Shown: positions 28,225 through 37,928, numbered from the stretch's first letter. The stretch: DNA of 64,000 nucleotides from Mucilaginibacter sp. KACC 22773 (GCF_028736215.1 NZ_CP117883.1:6200001-6264000), one strand, 5' to 3'. Numbers and translations are program-made. Notes: generated by a model not told the origin, from the sequence alone.

Positions 28225-29514
28225 ATGAAACGCCTGTCTTTATTTGCTATTATTTTACTTATTCCGATTTTAACAAAGGCCCAAATAGATCGTGCGCGCC
28301 TGGACAGCCTGTTTCACTATCTCAGCACAGGTGACCTGGCGATAGGAAGCCTGACGATCACTCAAAACGGTAAAATGATTTACCAGCGTTCCTTTGGCAA
28401 GGATCAGAACCCATCCACTGAATATCGTATCGGCTCGATCACCAAGGTATTCACGGCAATCCTCACTTACCAGTTGATCGATGGCCGTCGTTTAACGCTT
28501 TCCGATCGTTTAAGCCTTTTCTTTCCGGGTCTGCCTAATGCGGATAAGGTCACCGTCGCCCAACTGCTGGGGCACCGAAGCGGATTAGCGAACTTCACGA
28601 ATAACACCGATTTTGATACTTGGAAAGACCAGCCTAAAACGCATGCTGAACTGCTGGAAATGATCAGCAGGCAAAAGCCGGATTTTGAACCGGATGCTAA
28701 AGCAGATTATAATAATTCCAATTACTTGCTGCTGGGTTACATCGCTGAGAAATTATACGGCCAGCCCTATCAAAACGTAGTGACCAACCAGATCATCCGG
28801 CCACTGGGATTAAAGCATACCTATTATGGTGAAAAAGTTGGATTTATGCCTGGCGAAGCGACCTCTTATAAATATTTTGACAGTAACTGGAAGCCCGACC
28901 GCGCCGTTTGCCTCGATAACTTTGGCGGAGCGGGCGCACTCATTTCCACGCCGCGGGACCTCTGCAGCTTTATCACCGCACTTTTCAGCGGCAAACTGAT
29001 TAGTGCCGGCAGCCTGGCGATCATGAAAACCATGCGGGACGGATATGGTAAAGGCCTTTTTCCTTACGGTGATGCGTTAAATCCCGGTTTTGGCCATAAC
29101 GGCAAGACCGAAGGTTTTGGCAGCTCGATGCAATATTATCCAAAGGAAGGTTTGGCCATTGCATATTGCACAAACGGCGAAGTATTCCCGAAAGCTCGCA
29201 TCCTCGATCACATTTTTAAAGCCTGCTTCCATATCTCCGATACGCTGGAAACCTTCCAAAGCGTCCAACTCGATAGCACCCGGTTAAGTGCTTTTACTGG
29301 CACCTATAGTGCGCCTTCCGGCATGCAGGTTGTTAACCGTTTAGATAAAGGCAAACTGCTGATTTCGGTCAAAGGCAAGGATTTTGAATTGACCGCGATC
29401 TCACCAAACGAGTTCTGGAACAAACCTTTCGGCTTTTTCTTTTATTTTGATGATGGCGGCAAGCGGTTATTGCTGCAGGACGTGGGTGATGTGTATGAAT
29501 TGCACCGCCCGTAG
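28225..29514 (+). CDS. Beta-lactamase-family serine hydrolase (class C/AmpC fold), secreted
   Basis: Secreted or periplasmic penicillin-binding-like serine hydrolase of 429 residues. Signal peptide 1-20 (ends TKAQ). The catalytic SxxK is SITK (Ser71-Lys74); the second motif is Tyr162-Asn-Asn164 (YNNSNYLLLG); the third is FGHNGKTEG near 290. A short C-terminal lipocalin-like domain follows (FTGTYSAPSGMQV). This family includes esterases, D-aminopeptidases and peptidases; real beta-lactam hydrolysis is not implied. It is on the opposite strand to the rest of locus A and splits the sigma/FecR pair. It looks richer in GC and GATC-type codons than its neighbours, which suggests later arrival; that is a visual impression, not a count. 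Confidence 0.9.
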   Translation: MKRLSLFAIILLIPILTKAQIDRARLDSLFHYLSTGDLAIGSLTITQNGKMIYQRSFGKDQNPSTEYRIGSITKVFTAILTYQLIDGRRLTLSDRLSLFFPGLPNADKVTVAQLLGHRSGLANFTNNTDFDTWKDQPKTHAELLEMISRQKPDFEPDAKADYNNSNYLLLGYIAEKLYGQPYQNVVTNQIIRPLGLKHTYYGEKVGFMPGEATSYKYFDSNWKPDRAVCLDNFGGAGALISTPRDLCSFITALFSGKLISAGSLAIMKTMRDGYGKGLFPYGDALNPGFGHNGKTEGFGSSMQYYPKEGLAIAYCTNGEVFPKARILDHIFKACFHISDTLETFQSVQLDSTRLSAFTGTYSAPSGMQVVNRLDKGKLLISVKGKDFELTAISPNEFWNKPFGFFFYFDDGGKRLLLQDVGDVYELHRP

Positions 29515-29907
29515 CGGGTGGCTGGAATGTCTCATAAAGGTCTATTAAAACAGTACCATTATACGGCATAACTGACAAATAGGTATTTTAAAGTGTAAAA
29601 TACCCGGTTTTTCAGGCTGTTTTTTTTGAACTTTTAAGTGAAAAATCTTCATTTTATTTTTGTGTCAATAAATTGCGCATTTATTGCTGAAAACTACATA
29701 CTAATTACCTTATTTTTACCTGTTTATGCATAAATAAAGGGCTGTTTTGATATTTAAAAAGAAGCGTGTAAATTTGTACTGTTTGCCCACGAAGAAAAAG
29801 AGTTTTGATGCTGTTTTGTACAACATTCACTTTGTGGATTCTGCTTTAATTTGTGAGAGGCAGGCTCTGTTAATTTTACCTGCCAAACTATATTTCATAG
29901 ATCGAAA
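29515..29907. other. Intergenic region between serine hydrolase and ECF sigma genes
   Basis: A 393-base gap between convergent genes. It is AT-rich with long T-runs; no ORF, repeat or clear terminator stem could be recognised. Confidence 0.3.
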
Positions 29908-30504
29908 TTAATGGTCGATGCCGACCCAATAACAGGCCAGTAACACGCCTGCGGTTTTCCATTCGGCCTGGTGTTCATGGATATGGTTTTTGACGGCAGC
30001 AACCGCATGCCCGAGATATTCTTTAACGGTATGTTTAGATATGTTCAGTTTTTCGGCAGCCTCCTCGTATGTTTTCCCTTCTAACTTGCAAAGTGTAAAA
30101 ACTTTTTTACGCTGGGGCGATAACTGGTTAATAGCCTGGTGCAATAAATAATATTGATCGTCAATTAAATGCACGTTGTTATCCTCCTGCTCAAATTCGG
30201 CAAAAGGCATCGTATTAACAACCGTAGCTTCCCGCAGCTTTTTACGTAAATATGATATCGACTTGTTAAAACTCAGCACAAAAAGCCAGCCACTTACAGA
30301 TTGATCGGCACTAATTTCGGCGCGTTTTTCCCATAGTGCAATGAAAATATCCTGTAAAATATCGCAGGAGGTATCATCGTCCTTAGTGAGTTTGTAAATA
30401 TTACGATAAATGGCCTGGTGATACTTTTGATAAAGCAGATCAAATGCCCCTATATCATCATCGTGTAGGCGAAGCACTAAATCTTTATCTGCATCCATAT
30501 TCAT
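29908..30504 (-). CDS. ECF RNA polymerase sigma factor (locus A)
   Basis: Sigma-70 family, extracytoplasmic function type, 198 residues. Region 2 spans about 20-90 (FDLLYQKYHQAIYRNIYKL, DILQDIFIALWEKR, SVSGWLFVLSFNKSISYLRKK) and region 4 about 125-180 (INQLSPQRKKVFTLCKLEGKTYEEAAEKLNISKHTVKEYLGHA in overlapping parts). Start ATG at 30504; a second ATG two codons later is possible. It should be held by the FecR encoded at 26966-27973 and direct transcription of the locus A SusCD operon when the SusC STN domain signals. The pair is separated by the serine hydrolase gene. Confidence 0.94.
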   Translation of the reverse strand: MNMDADKDLVLRLHDDDIGAFDLLYQKYHQAIYRNIYKLTKDDDTSCDILQDIFIALWEKRAEISADQSVSGWLFVLSFNKSISYLRKKLREATVVNTMPFAEFEQEDNNVHLIDDQYYLLHQAINQLSPQRKKVFTLCKLEGKTYEEAAEKLNISKHTVKEYLGHAVAAVKNHIHEHQAEWKTAGVLLACYWVGIDH

Positions 30505-30667
30505 AACAAACGGGTAACTATTTAATCATTAATCAACAAGCAAAAATTATTGTGAAAAGTACAAATATTTATTTACCAACAAATGTGCCCCACACCGGCT
30601 TTTTTGATAATCTATTTAATTTTTCAGCAATAACTTCAAAAGCACGATTGCTGCTTTTTTTAAGATG

Positions 30668-30726
30668 GCCTGTTTTAAGCTTAACCTGTAAAAAGGCATT
30701 GCTTTTTACAGGTTAAGCAAACAGGC
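30668..30726. terminator. Strong bipartite hairpin terminator downstream of MIOX
   Basis: A perfect 16-bp stem (30679-30694 with 30703-30718, loop GGCATTGC) lies inside an outer 8-bp stem (GCCTGTTT at 30668-30675 with AAACAGGC at 30719-30726), separated by a 3-base bulge on one side. It sits 48 bases after the MIOX stop on the minus strand and separates MIOX from the ECF sigma gene. Confidence 0.8.
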
Positions 30727-30773
30727 TAAAATCAAATAAATCAAAAAAACTCGTTGTTATAGGGGTACATTAA

Positions 30774-31655
30774 TTACAATTTAACTGTAGCCGGCAAATA
30801 TTTGGCAATCAAATCCTCGTAATAAGGCTTTAACTCCGATACTACCGGTGGTTTTGGGCTTTTTGAGTACAGGTCATACGGGTTAAATTTATCAACCCAT
30901 TTAAACATCTCCTGGTCATGCGCGTTCAGCAAATGATCGTAAGCCTTTTCGCGGTGTTGCGAGTAAAAGGAATGATAACGGATCATATACAACGCTTCTT
31001 CGGGCAAATAATCTTTGGTAATGTGGTACAGGTATTCATCGTGCCCCCACGACATGTGCACATTATCTAACCCGCATTGGTGGGTATAAACACCATATTT
31101 GGTATTATAGCGCTCATCAGTGCTATCAGGGTTGGCCGCAAAAAATTCAGGGTAAACTATCTTATCCGAAAACTTGCACCCCACGGGGAACGAGTCGCCT
31201 ACTACGTTCCATTGCGGTTCGCCAAAAAGGCAAAGCACCTTGCCCAAATCGTGAATAAAGCCGGTTAGTACAAACCAATCGGGATGACCATCGGCACGAA
31301 TAGCCTCAGATGTTTGCAGTAAGTGTTGTAACTGATCGAGCGAAATATCCGGGTCGGATTCATCAACCAGCGTATTCAAATACTCCATTGCCGACCACCA
31401 TGGCATTTCCATTTTATCAAACTGTAAAAAATTAGCCTTTTTTGCTAAAACGTTACCATAAGTTTGATAGGTATGGTTAAGCCTGTAAAATTCCCTTACC
31501 GGGTTGTCTTCGGCATCATTATAAACCCTAAACTCCTCTTTGGCTTTAGCGGTGCCGGGCTCGGGGTATCTGCTTAATACATCATCTTCCCAAACATCCA
31601 AACTTGGCAGTGGCGAAATTTCTTTTTCAGTTAACTTTTCCATATCGTAAACCAT
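30774..31655 (-). CDS. miox: Inositol oxygenase (MIOX)
   Basis: Non-haem di-iron oxygenase that cleaves myo-inositol with oxygen to give D-glucuronate. 293 residues, close to the length of animal and plant MIOX. Family motifs in order: [56 protein letters not shown] (HD iron ligands), [58 protein letters not shown] and FNPYDLYSK. The HD-type iron ligands appear complete. ATG at 31655 is used; a second ATG four codons on is possible. Upstream (31889-31902) lies a LacI-type operator nearly identical to the one before the lacI-family gene, which links MIOX with the GH28 gene in a uronate-producing regulon. Confidence 0.94.
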   Translation of the reverse strand: MVYDMEKLTEKEISPLPSLDVWEDDVLSRYPEPGTAKAKEEFRVYNDAEDNPVREFYRLNHTYQTYGNVLAKKANFLQFDKMEMPWWSAMEYLNTLVDESDPDISLDQLQHLLQTSEAIRADGHPDWFVLTGFIHDLGKVLCLFGEPQWNVVGDSFPVGCKFSDKIVYPEFFAANPDSTDERYNTKYGVYTHQCGLDNVHMSWGHDEYLYHITKDYLPEEALYMIRYHSFYSQHREKAYDHLLNAHDQEMFKWVDKFNPYDLYSKSPKPPVVSELKPYYEDLIAKYLPATVKL

Positions 31656-31888
31656 TCAAACAATTAATTATTAAACATTGGTAAAGCCCTCATCTATTGA
31701 ACTCTAAATTATACTTATCGCTACCCCCGGAAACCCTGGAGTAAAAACTCCAGCAGGCTATTCATGAACTGGCTATCCGATAAATAAGTTTTAAAATGAG
31801 CTGCGCTTAAAGGCACAGTTTAGCTTTATAATGTTTTAAAATTCACTAAAAAAAACATCGGTTTTACATAATTGGGGGTATTTATTTA

Positions 31889-31902
31889 CGTAAACGATTA
31901 CG
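31889..31902. promoter_or_regulatory. Candidate LacI-family operator (MIOX side)
   Basis: CGTAAACGATTACG, a near-palindrome with the central CG typical of LacI-family sites. It shares ATTTATTTACGTAAACG with the site at 33585-33598. It lies 16 bases beyond the GH28 stop and 234 bases upstream of the MIOX start. Confidence 0.65.
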
Positions 31903-31917
31903 TACTCACGCTGTTAT

Positions 31918-33447
31918 CTATTTTGTAAGTACCTTATTTTTAGCGCTTCGGGGCATCAAAATATTTTGCATTACCGATTTAGTAACGCCAAAAAGCGCTA
32001 TTACGGGTAATGATTTAACCTGCGGTATTTTGAGCGAGTTAAGGGTAAGCCCATCAATATCTTCAAACACGCAGGCAGCCCTAAAATCGCGCCCGGCGCA
32101 GCTAAGTGTTACATTTTTAAAGCTTACCCCTGCCGCATGGCGGGCATAAAAACCCCAGGCGGGCAATTCGCCAAACATTGAAAACTCAGGGTAATCACGC
32201 GGATTTTCGGGTATCCTGGTCAATGAATCTAAACTTACACGGGCAACAGTTTTACTGGCATCGCCATGATATACTATTTTGATATTCTGCAGGGTTACAT
32301 TTTGAACAGGATGCCCCGGTAAACCGGCAATTGATGATGGGAAGGGGTTGTGCCTGCCTTTAACTTCGGGCCCTTCCATTGGGTATCCTTTATCGGGTTT
32401 TCCTTTGGGCACATCAACAGTTACGTTGCTTATACGGATGCCATTAATCCTGCTCACTACAGTGTCTTTATTGCGATGGCCAAGACGTATAAATATAGCA
32501 TTGCCCGTGTTAATGGCATGAATGTTACTGATGTTAATATCTTCCATCACGCCGCCATCAACACACTCCAGGGCAATTGCCGAGCGGTAGGTATCATAAA
32601 TTTTAATGTCCTTTATGGTTATCTTCTTAAAGCCGCCCCATGAAGCAGTGCCAAATTTAATACCGCTGGCACTTGAGCGTGTGGTACATTTTGCTATGTA
32701 TATATTTTCGCAGCAGCTATTCCTGTCGCTCGATTTCAGGCAGATGCCATCGTCGTCGGCATTAAAAAAGCTGTTTGTAAGCTTTACATTTTTACAATCT
32801 ACCAGGTCGATACCGTCATTATTCCAGTAGGTATTGCTTACTACTTTAATGCTATCGATAACCATATCCCTGCACTTATTGTAATCTTGTATCCACACCA
32901 GTCCATTCTGAATAGTTATGCCTTTTACCTGGATGCCGGTACAGTTAAAAAAGCCAATTAACTTAGGGCGGTTTGGTTCTTCGGGTTGAATTTGTCCCCA
33001 GGGATTAGTTTTTTGCCATAATGAATCCCTTAGCTTTCCCGCCTTCAGCATTGCAAAAAGGTCTTTCAGCAATTCGTCGCCGTTGCCGTCAATTGTTCCT
33101 TTACCGGTGATACCAATGTGCTGCTGATCTTTGGCAAATATTAAGGGCGATGCATGCCCTTCGCCATAATCAATCCGTTTTGCGCTCCCCAGCAGTACGG
33201 CGTTGGCTGCCAGGTTTAGTGTAACATTTGACTTTAAGTTGATAACCCCCGTTAAAAACTTCCCTGCAGGAACATGCACTATACCGCCGCCCTGTGCGTT
33301 TGCATTGTCAATAGCCTTTTGAATGCTGATAGTGTTATTGGTAATACCATCGGCTTTAGCGCCATAATCGGTTATGTTAAAGATTTTTTGCTGCGCATAA
33401 CCGGTAAAAGGCATTGCAAGTAAAGCCAAAAAAGAAAATATTTTCAT
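31918..33447 (-). CDS. GH28 polygalacturonase-family enzyme, secreted
   Basis: Right-handed parallel beta-helix glycoside hydrolase of family 28, acting on galacturonans or rhamnogalacturonan. 509 residues; signal peptide 1-19 (GYAQQ). Start of the fold: FNITDYGAKADGITNNT. Catalytic Asp residues lie in NTYWNNDGIDL (Asp211) and NADDDGICLKSS (Asp231-233), followed by conserved SGIKFGTAS and FIRLGHRN segments. The exo or endo mode cannot be told. It is divergent from the lacI-family gene with 201 bases between them that hold an operator. With MIOX it suggests shared control of uronic acid supply. Confidence 0.92.
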   Translation of the reverse strand: MKIFSFLALLAMPFTGYAQQKIFNITDYGAKADGITNNTISIQKAIDNANAQGGGIVHVPAGKFLTGVINLKSNVTLNLAANAVLLGSAKRIDYGEGHASPLIFAKDQQHIGITGKGTIDGNGDELLKDLFAMLKAGKLRDSLWQKTNPWGQIQPEEPNRPKLIGFFNCTGIQVKGITIQNGLVWIQDYNKCRDMVIDSIKVVSNTYWNNDGIDLVDCKNVKLTNSFFNADDDGICLKSSDRNSCCENIYIAKCTTRSSASGIKFGTASWGGFKKITIKDIKIYDTYRSAIALECVDGGVMEDINISNIHAINTGNAIFIRLGHRNKDTVVSRINGIRISNVTVDVPKGKPDKGYPMEGPEVKGRHNPFPSSIAGLPGHPVQNVTLQNIKIVYHGDASKTVARVSLDSLTRIPENPRDYPEFSMFGELPAWGFYARHAAGVSFKNVTLSCAGRDFRAACVFEDIDGLTLNSLKIPQVKSLPVIALFGVTKSVMQNILMPRSAKNKVLTK

Positions 33448-33584
33448 GATAAACTATCGATAAAGAAAAATTAAGCAGGTTTATTATCCCTGTGTATGCC
33501 ACACACCAGGGGTTTATTTTTACATCAGGCATCTAAGTTGTTAAACTTTTACTTTAGTTTGCGGCAACGGCATCCATTTATTTA

Positions 33585-33598
33585 CGTAAACGTTTGCA
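33585..33598. promoter_or_regulatory. Candidate LacI-family operator (GH28/lacI divergent promoter)
   Basis: CGTAAACGTTTGCA, near-palindromic around a central CG, in the 201-base divergent region between GH28 and the lacI-family gene, 50 bases upstream of the regulator start. It shares ATTTATTTACGTAAACG with the site at 31889-31902, pointing to one regulator acting at both. Confidence 0.7.
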
Positions 33599-33648
33599 TA
33601 AACCCCTTTATATTAGTAAAATTATACCGTTATAAAAAGGTATCCGCA

Positions 33649-34653
33649 ATGGGTAACATTAATTTAAAAGAACTCGCTTTAGCGCTAAATTTATCAACCG
33701 CCACAGTATCAAGGGCGCTGCGGGACAGTCATGAAATAAGCCCCGAAACCAAAAAGAAGGTTTTGGAACTGGCTAAACAATTAAACTATGAGCCCAACCC
33801 GGCCGCCAGTAATTTAAGGAGCCACAAAACAAAAACCATTGCCGTAATTATTCCTGAAGTAACCAATAATTTTTTTTCGCAGGCCATTAATGGCATCGAA
33901 GAAATAGCACGCCAGCATGATTACCATGTTTTAATATACCAAACGCACGAAAACAGCGATTTGGAATTGGCCTTTATGCGCCGTTTGCTGAGTGGACGCG
34001 TTGACGGCATCCTGATTTCGGTAGCGAGTGAAACCAATAACGATCAAAATTTTAAGGATATTATTAACCAGCTGCCGGTTGTTTTTTTTGACAGGGTAAA
34101 TGAAGATATAGACGCCGTAAAGGTAACTACAGATGATTACGAAAGCACTTATAGCGCTACCTGCCATTTAATTGAGTGCGGGTGCAGGAAAATTGCCTAC
34201 CTGATGGCCTTAAATAACCTATCGACAGGAAAAAAACGGTTTGCCGGATATTGCGCAGCGTTAAACGACAACCATATTGCCAAAAACGATGCATTAATTG
34301 TACATGACACCAACAATGAAGATGAAAACTATCAGCTGATAAAAAAACTGCTCGCTAACGAAAAACCCGACGGCATTATTACCTCCATTGAAAATCTGGC
34401 CCTGCCATGTTATTACGCCTGTAAGGATCTTAACCTGAATATCCCGCGGGACATTAAAATAATAAGCTTTTCGAACCTCAAAACCGCGCCGCTTTTAAAC
34501 CCCTCACTCAGCACAATTACACAGCCAGCTTTTGAGATGGGCAAAGAAGCAGCCGGCATCCTTTTTAAGATATTGAATAAAAAATATTTTGAACCGAACG
34601 AAACGCTGGTGCTTAAATCAACTATAATAAAAAGGGAATCGACGGGATTTTAA
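33649..34653 (+). CDS. LacI-family transcriptional regulator
   Basis: DNA-binding repressor/activator of about 334 residues from the ATG at 33649. The N-terminal helix-turn-helix and hinge read NLKELALALNLSTATVSRALRD and NPAASNLRSHKTKTIAVIIP in part; the rest is a periplasmic-binding-protein-like sensor domain (NFFSQAINGIEEIARQHDYHV, LMRRLLSGRVDGILISVASE-like, ITQPAFEMGKEAAGILF). A longer open frame back to 33496 exists, but its extra 51 residues run through the operator and do not match the family, so it is rejected. It is likely to control GH28, MIOX and itself through the two operators described. Its stop overlaps the stop of the convergent GH92 gene by four bases. Confidence 0.93.
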   Translation: MGNINLKELALALNLSTATVSRALRDSHEISPETKKKVLELAKQLNYEPNPAASNLRSHKTKTIAVIIPEVTNNFFSQAINGIEEIARQHDYHVLIYQTHENSDLELAFMRRLLSGRVDGILISVASETNNDQNFKDIINQLPVVFFDRVNEDIDAVKVTTDDYESTYSATCHLIECGCRKIAYLMALNNLSTGKKRFAGYCAALNDNHIAKNDALIVHDTNNEDENYQLIKKLLANEKPDGIITSIENLALPCYYACKDLNLNIPRDIKIISFSNLKTAPLLNPSLSTITQPAFEMGKEAAGILFKILNKKYFEPNETLVLKSTIIKRESTGF

Positions 34654-37600
34654 CGATTCTGATCAGGTTTTTCTTTCTTTACTATCTCCGACACTTCACC
34701 AGCTGTTAAAGCCGCTTTAAACACCTTTACCTTATCCATATATCCATGAAAAATTCTTTCAGACGGAAATTCCTCATTCCTGCCTAAAGTCCATTTGTTG
34801 GTTACCGATAGGTTTGCGGTGGTTTCCATCACGGTGGTACCCGCCAATACACCATCGATGTACAGGTAGAGTGTTTTACCTGTACACACCCCGGCAATGT
34901 GGTGCCAATGGTTATTCCAGTTGGCGGGCAGGTTAACGGTGCAATCGCCACGGCCCCAGCCGCCGGCAAAAAAAGTAAGCGTTTGGTGATCAGACACCTG
35001 TAAAACGTGGCTATCGCCTTTGGTTATCATATCCACCAATCCTTTTTCGTTCCCGGTGGGGTATACCCAGCCCATCATGGTGATGGTTTCGCCCATATTA
35101 TCAAGGGCGGGAGTGCTGGGAACCTCAACAAAAGTGTGCTCATTAAACCCGAGCCTGCCGACGGTTTTTGATTTTTCGGCAGTAACTATTTGCCCGTTAT
35201 TTTGAAATCCGGAGTTGTCTTTTACTGAACTATTGGCCGAATAATCTATTAGAGAAAGATCAAGCAAAAGTGATTCTGTGTTGTCCTGGTACACCTTGTA
35301 AACCACGTTTTGATCACCTGCGAATATCCTTTGGAACCCTTTTGAAGCACCCGCCAGTACATGCCCGATCACCTTTTTTTCGCCGGGTTCCAAAACAACG
35401 GTATCGGTAAAAATTAGGGAGTCGTTTTTTGTTACCGGGACATTAAAAGTTTGCTTAACGCCGCCAATATTTTGGATGACATAAGCGAGGTGCTGCGGCT
35501 CATTTATTTTAAGCATTGCGGTAGCGGCAAGGCCTGTAATTTTAAAGGGATGCACCGGCGAATTTGGCGGCAGTTTTACATCAACCATAACCGGAGGCAG
35601 CCCCTCCAATTTAAGTTCCGTTTTCCCGATAGGGTAAAGCCGGCATACCAGCGAATCTTTTTGGATACCGTCCAAAACTACCATACAGTTTTTGTGAGCA
35701 TACGGTTTGCCATTTACCAGTAGCGAAACAATTTTAACGCCGGTAGTTCCTTTGTTGCTGATTGAAAAATGAACGGTAAAAGGTTCATCAGGGACAACAT
35801 TGTTTTTTGAAACGGACCAATTCAACATTTTAAAACCAGGGCTTTGTTTTGTTTCGGATAATTCAACAGGGTTGTTATCCTTTGGCCAATTGCCTGCCTT
35901 ATCCGTCAAATCAAAAACCATTGAACCACCGGCAGTTAATACCGAATGCGGCAGGGTTAGCTGTTGCCAGGGTTTACCGTTAACGGTTAAGGCCCTTATA
36001 TAGCCATCCTTAGCTGATGCCGCTTTATTATTTATGCTAAACCGTTTTCCGTTTGGCAGATGCAGTGTTACCGATTTGAATAATGGTGTTCCTATTGCGT
36101 AATAAGGCCTGCCAGGGCAAACCGGGTAAATACCCATGGCGCTAAAAACATACCAGCTGGATGTTGAGCCCAGGTCGTCATTACCGGGTAAGCCGCCGGG
36201 GTTGTTGCTAAAACGATGCAGCATAATTTGCCTTAACCATTTTTGGGTTAAAGCCGGTTTACCTGCCTGGTTAAACAGGTAGGGCAAATGGAACACAGTC
36301 TCGTTATCAAACAGGATCACATTGTTGCTAAGCGCCGAATCAAGCCGAGTGGCAAATTGGTCGGTGCCGCCCGTGAGGTTAATAAGATCGTTAATGTTTT
36401 GGGGCACGAAGTAGGAATACACCCACTTATCCCCCTCCTTATAACCCGACATGCCCGGCTGTAGTTTAAACTCATCATCGTTTCGGGGCAATAGCAATAG
36501 CTGATCGTTATTTAAAAGATTGCGGTAGTTGTAGCCGCGGTTTGCCAAAAGCCGGTAGTCTTCGTCACTATGAACAACATTTTTGGCAAATTGCGATAAA
36601 GCCCAATCGTCATAAGCATACTCAACCGTGCGGGTAACCGACTCGGACCGGGTAAAGGGGATATAACCTTTTTGATTAAAGATCTCCATGTCGGGCTGGA
36701 TAAACGGCGGCTCCAGTACACTTTTTTTCATGGCGGTATAAGCCAACTGTTTATCAAAACCGGTAATCCCTTTCAGGTAGCTATCCACAATAATGGGTAT
36801 AGCATGGTTACCCGTCATCGATTCGGTTGGCAGGTGACCGGTTTGTTTGTAAATATCCAGCATAGATAAAATTACATCCTGCTGCTTATCCGGGTAAAGC
36901 AGGGTAAGCAAGGGGTGCAGGGAGCGGAAAGTATCCCAGGGAGAGAAGGCCCCATATTGGTGATTGCCTGTTTTTTGGTGAATTTTATCATCTGCCCCCC
37001 GGTAACGGCCATCCACATCATCGATAACCCAGGGGATTAAAAGCGAATGATACAGGGCGGTATAAAAAACGGTTTTATTTGCATCGTTACTGTCGGTTAC
37101 ATCAACAACGTCCAGTTTTTTCTGCCATTCGTTAGCGGTAAGTTTACGCAGTTGATCAAAAGACGATGTGCCAATTTCCGTATCGATATTTTTTTGGGCA
37201 CTTGCGTAACCAACGGCCGAAGCGCTTAGTTTAAGCCCAATAGTTTTAGTGCCGTCTACCGCAGCTGCAAAACTGAATACCCAACCGCCTTTAACCTGCT
37301 TTTTTGAGGTAAACGCTTCGGTAAAGTTGATGACCATATTACCGTTTGAGGCCCGGATTATATTAGGGGATATGATGCTAATCTCCCCGGCGTCGCCGAT
37401 AAATAATTGTGGTGATAAACCAGCGGTAAATGTAAACCGGAACATGCCCGTACGGGTTGTTGCTGTGACCTCGACGGTACTGTGGTCATCAAAGCTCACT
37501 TTATAGTAACCAGGGCTTGCAGTTTCATTGGTATGCGAAAATTTCCGGCTGTATTTACCGGGTTCAAATAAATCTGTATTAACCGGCATCACATAAAACC

Positions 37601-37928
37601 TGCCGGCTGAGCCCTCTGGAAAGCCGCTCATATGACCGAAGCAGCTGAAATAACAAATAGCGCTATCACCATAATTGTACCCCTTTCCAAACCTGGTTTC
37701 AGGACTTAACTGTATAAAACCCGATGGCGCTACAGCACCGGGATAGGTGCCGCCTTCACTCCCCCATTTGGTAAGTACATTACTTTGGGCTGTGCCGATG
37801 AAGGGGTTTACATAGGGCAGGTGGTTGGTGTGTTGGGCTGAGGCGGAAAACTTTAGCAGGATTAAAATAACTGTTAAAGAAAAGAAAGATTTACAAAGCT
37901 GTTTAGTGTTAAACAAGCCACCCGTCAT
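34650..37928 (-). CDS. GH92 alpha-mannosidase with C-terminal Ig-like and LamG domains, secreted (locus B)
   Basis: Large exo-alpha-mannosidase of about 1092 residues from the ATG at 37928. Signal peptide about 10-32 (FSASAQ). GH92 catalytic part about 35-720: YVNPFIGTAQSNVLTKWG, GTYPGAVAPSGFIQLSPET, FSPWDTFRSLHPL, ESMTGNHAIPIIVDSY and GGLPGNDDLGSTSSWYVF carry the family pattern. Then come two beta-sandwich (CARDB/Ig-like) segments (about 745-860) and a LamG/concanavalin-like domain (about 895-1085; MGWVYPTGNEKGLVDMI, NNHWHHIAGVC), probably for carbohydrate binding. A start further upstream is open back to 38462 but would translate a cluster of palindromic repeats, so I reject it. The last gene of the locus B series; relative of the shorter GH92 in locus A. 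Confidence 0.9.
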   Translation of the reverse strand: MTGGLFNTKQLCKSFFSLTVILILLKFSASAQHTNHLPYVNPFIGTAQSNVLTKWGSEGGTYPGAVAPSGFIQLSPETRFGKGYNYGDSAICYFSCFGHMSGFPEGSAGRFYVMPVNTDLFEPGKYSRKFSHTNETASPGYYKVSFDDHSTVEVTATTRTGMFRFTFTAGLSPQLFIGDAGEISIISPNIIRASNGNMVINFTEAFTSKKQVKGGWVFSFAAAVDGTKTIGLKLSASAVGYASAQKNIDTEIGTSSFDQLRKLTANEWQKKLDVVDVTDSNDANKTVFYTALYHSLLIPWVIDDVDGRYRGADDKIHQKTGNHQYGAFSPWDTFRSLHPLLTLLYPDKQQDVILSMLDIYKQTGHLPTESMTGNHAIPIIVDSYLKGITGFDKQLAYTAMKKSVLEPPFIQPDMEIFNQKGYIPFTRSESVTRTVEYAYDDWALSQFAKNVVHSDEDYRLLANRGYNYRNLLNNDQLLLLPRNDDEFKLQPGMSGYKEGDKWVYSYFVPQNINDLINLTGGTDQFATRLDSALSNNVILFDNETVFHLPYLFNQAGKPALTQKWLRQIMLHRFSNNPGGLPGNDDLGSTSSWYVFSAMGIYPVCPGRPYYAIGTPLFKSVTLHLPNGKRFSINNKAASAKDGYIRALTVNGKPWQQLTLPHSVLTAGGSMVFDLTDKAGNWPKDNNPVELSETKQSPGFKMLNWSVSKNNVVPDEPFTVHFSISNKGTTGVKIVSLLVNGKPYAHKNCMVVLDGIQKDSLVCRLYPIGKTELKLEGLPPVMVDVKLPPNSPVHPFKITGLAATAMLKINEPQHLAYVIQNIGGVKQTFNVPVTKNDSLIFTDTVVLEPGEKKVIGHVLAGASKGFQRIFAGDQNVVYKVYQDNTESLLLDLSLIDYSANSSVKDNSGFQNNGQIVTAEKSKTVGRLGFNEHTFVEVPSTPALDNMGETITMMGWVYPTGNEKGLVDMITKGDSHVLQVSDHQTLTFFAGGWGRGDCTVNLPANWNNHWHHIAGVCTGKTLYLYIDGVLAGTTVMETTANLSVTNKWTLGRNEEFPSERIFHGYMDKVKVFKAALTAGEVSEIVKKEKPDQNR

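Noticed and set aside
28225-29514. Antibiotic-resistance beta-lactamase
   Set aside because: The SxxK/YxN fold is shared with many esterases and peptidases; nothing specific for beta-lactam hydrolysis is seen.
33496-33648. Upstream extension of the LacI regulator
   Set aside because: It would translate through the candidate operator and lacks similarity to the family; HTH begins right after the ATG at 33649.
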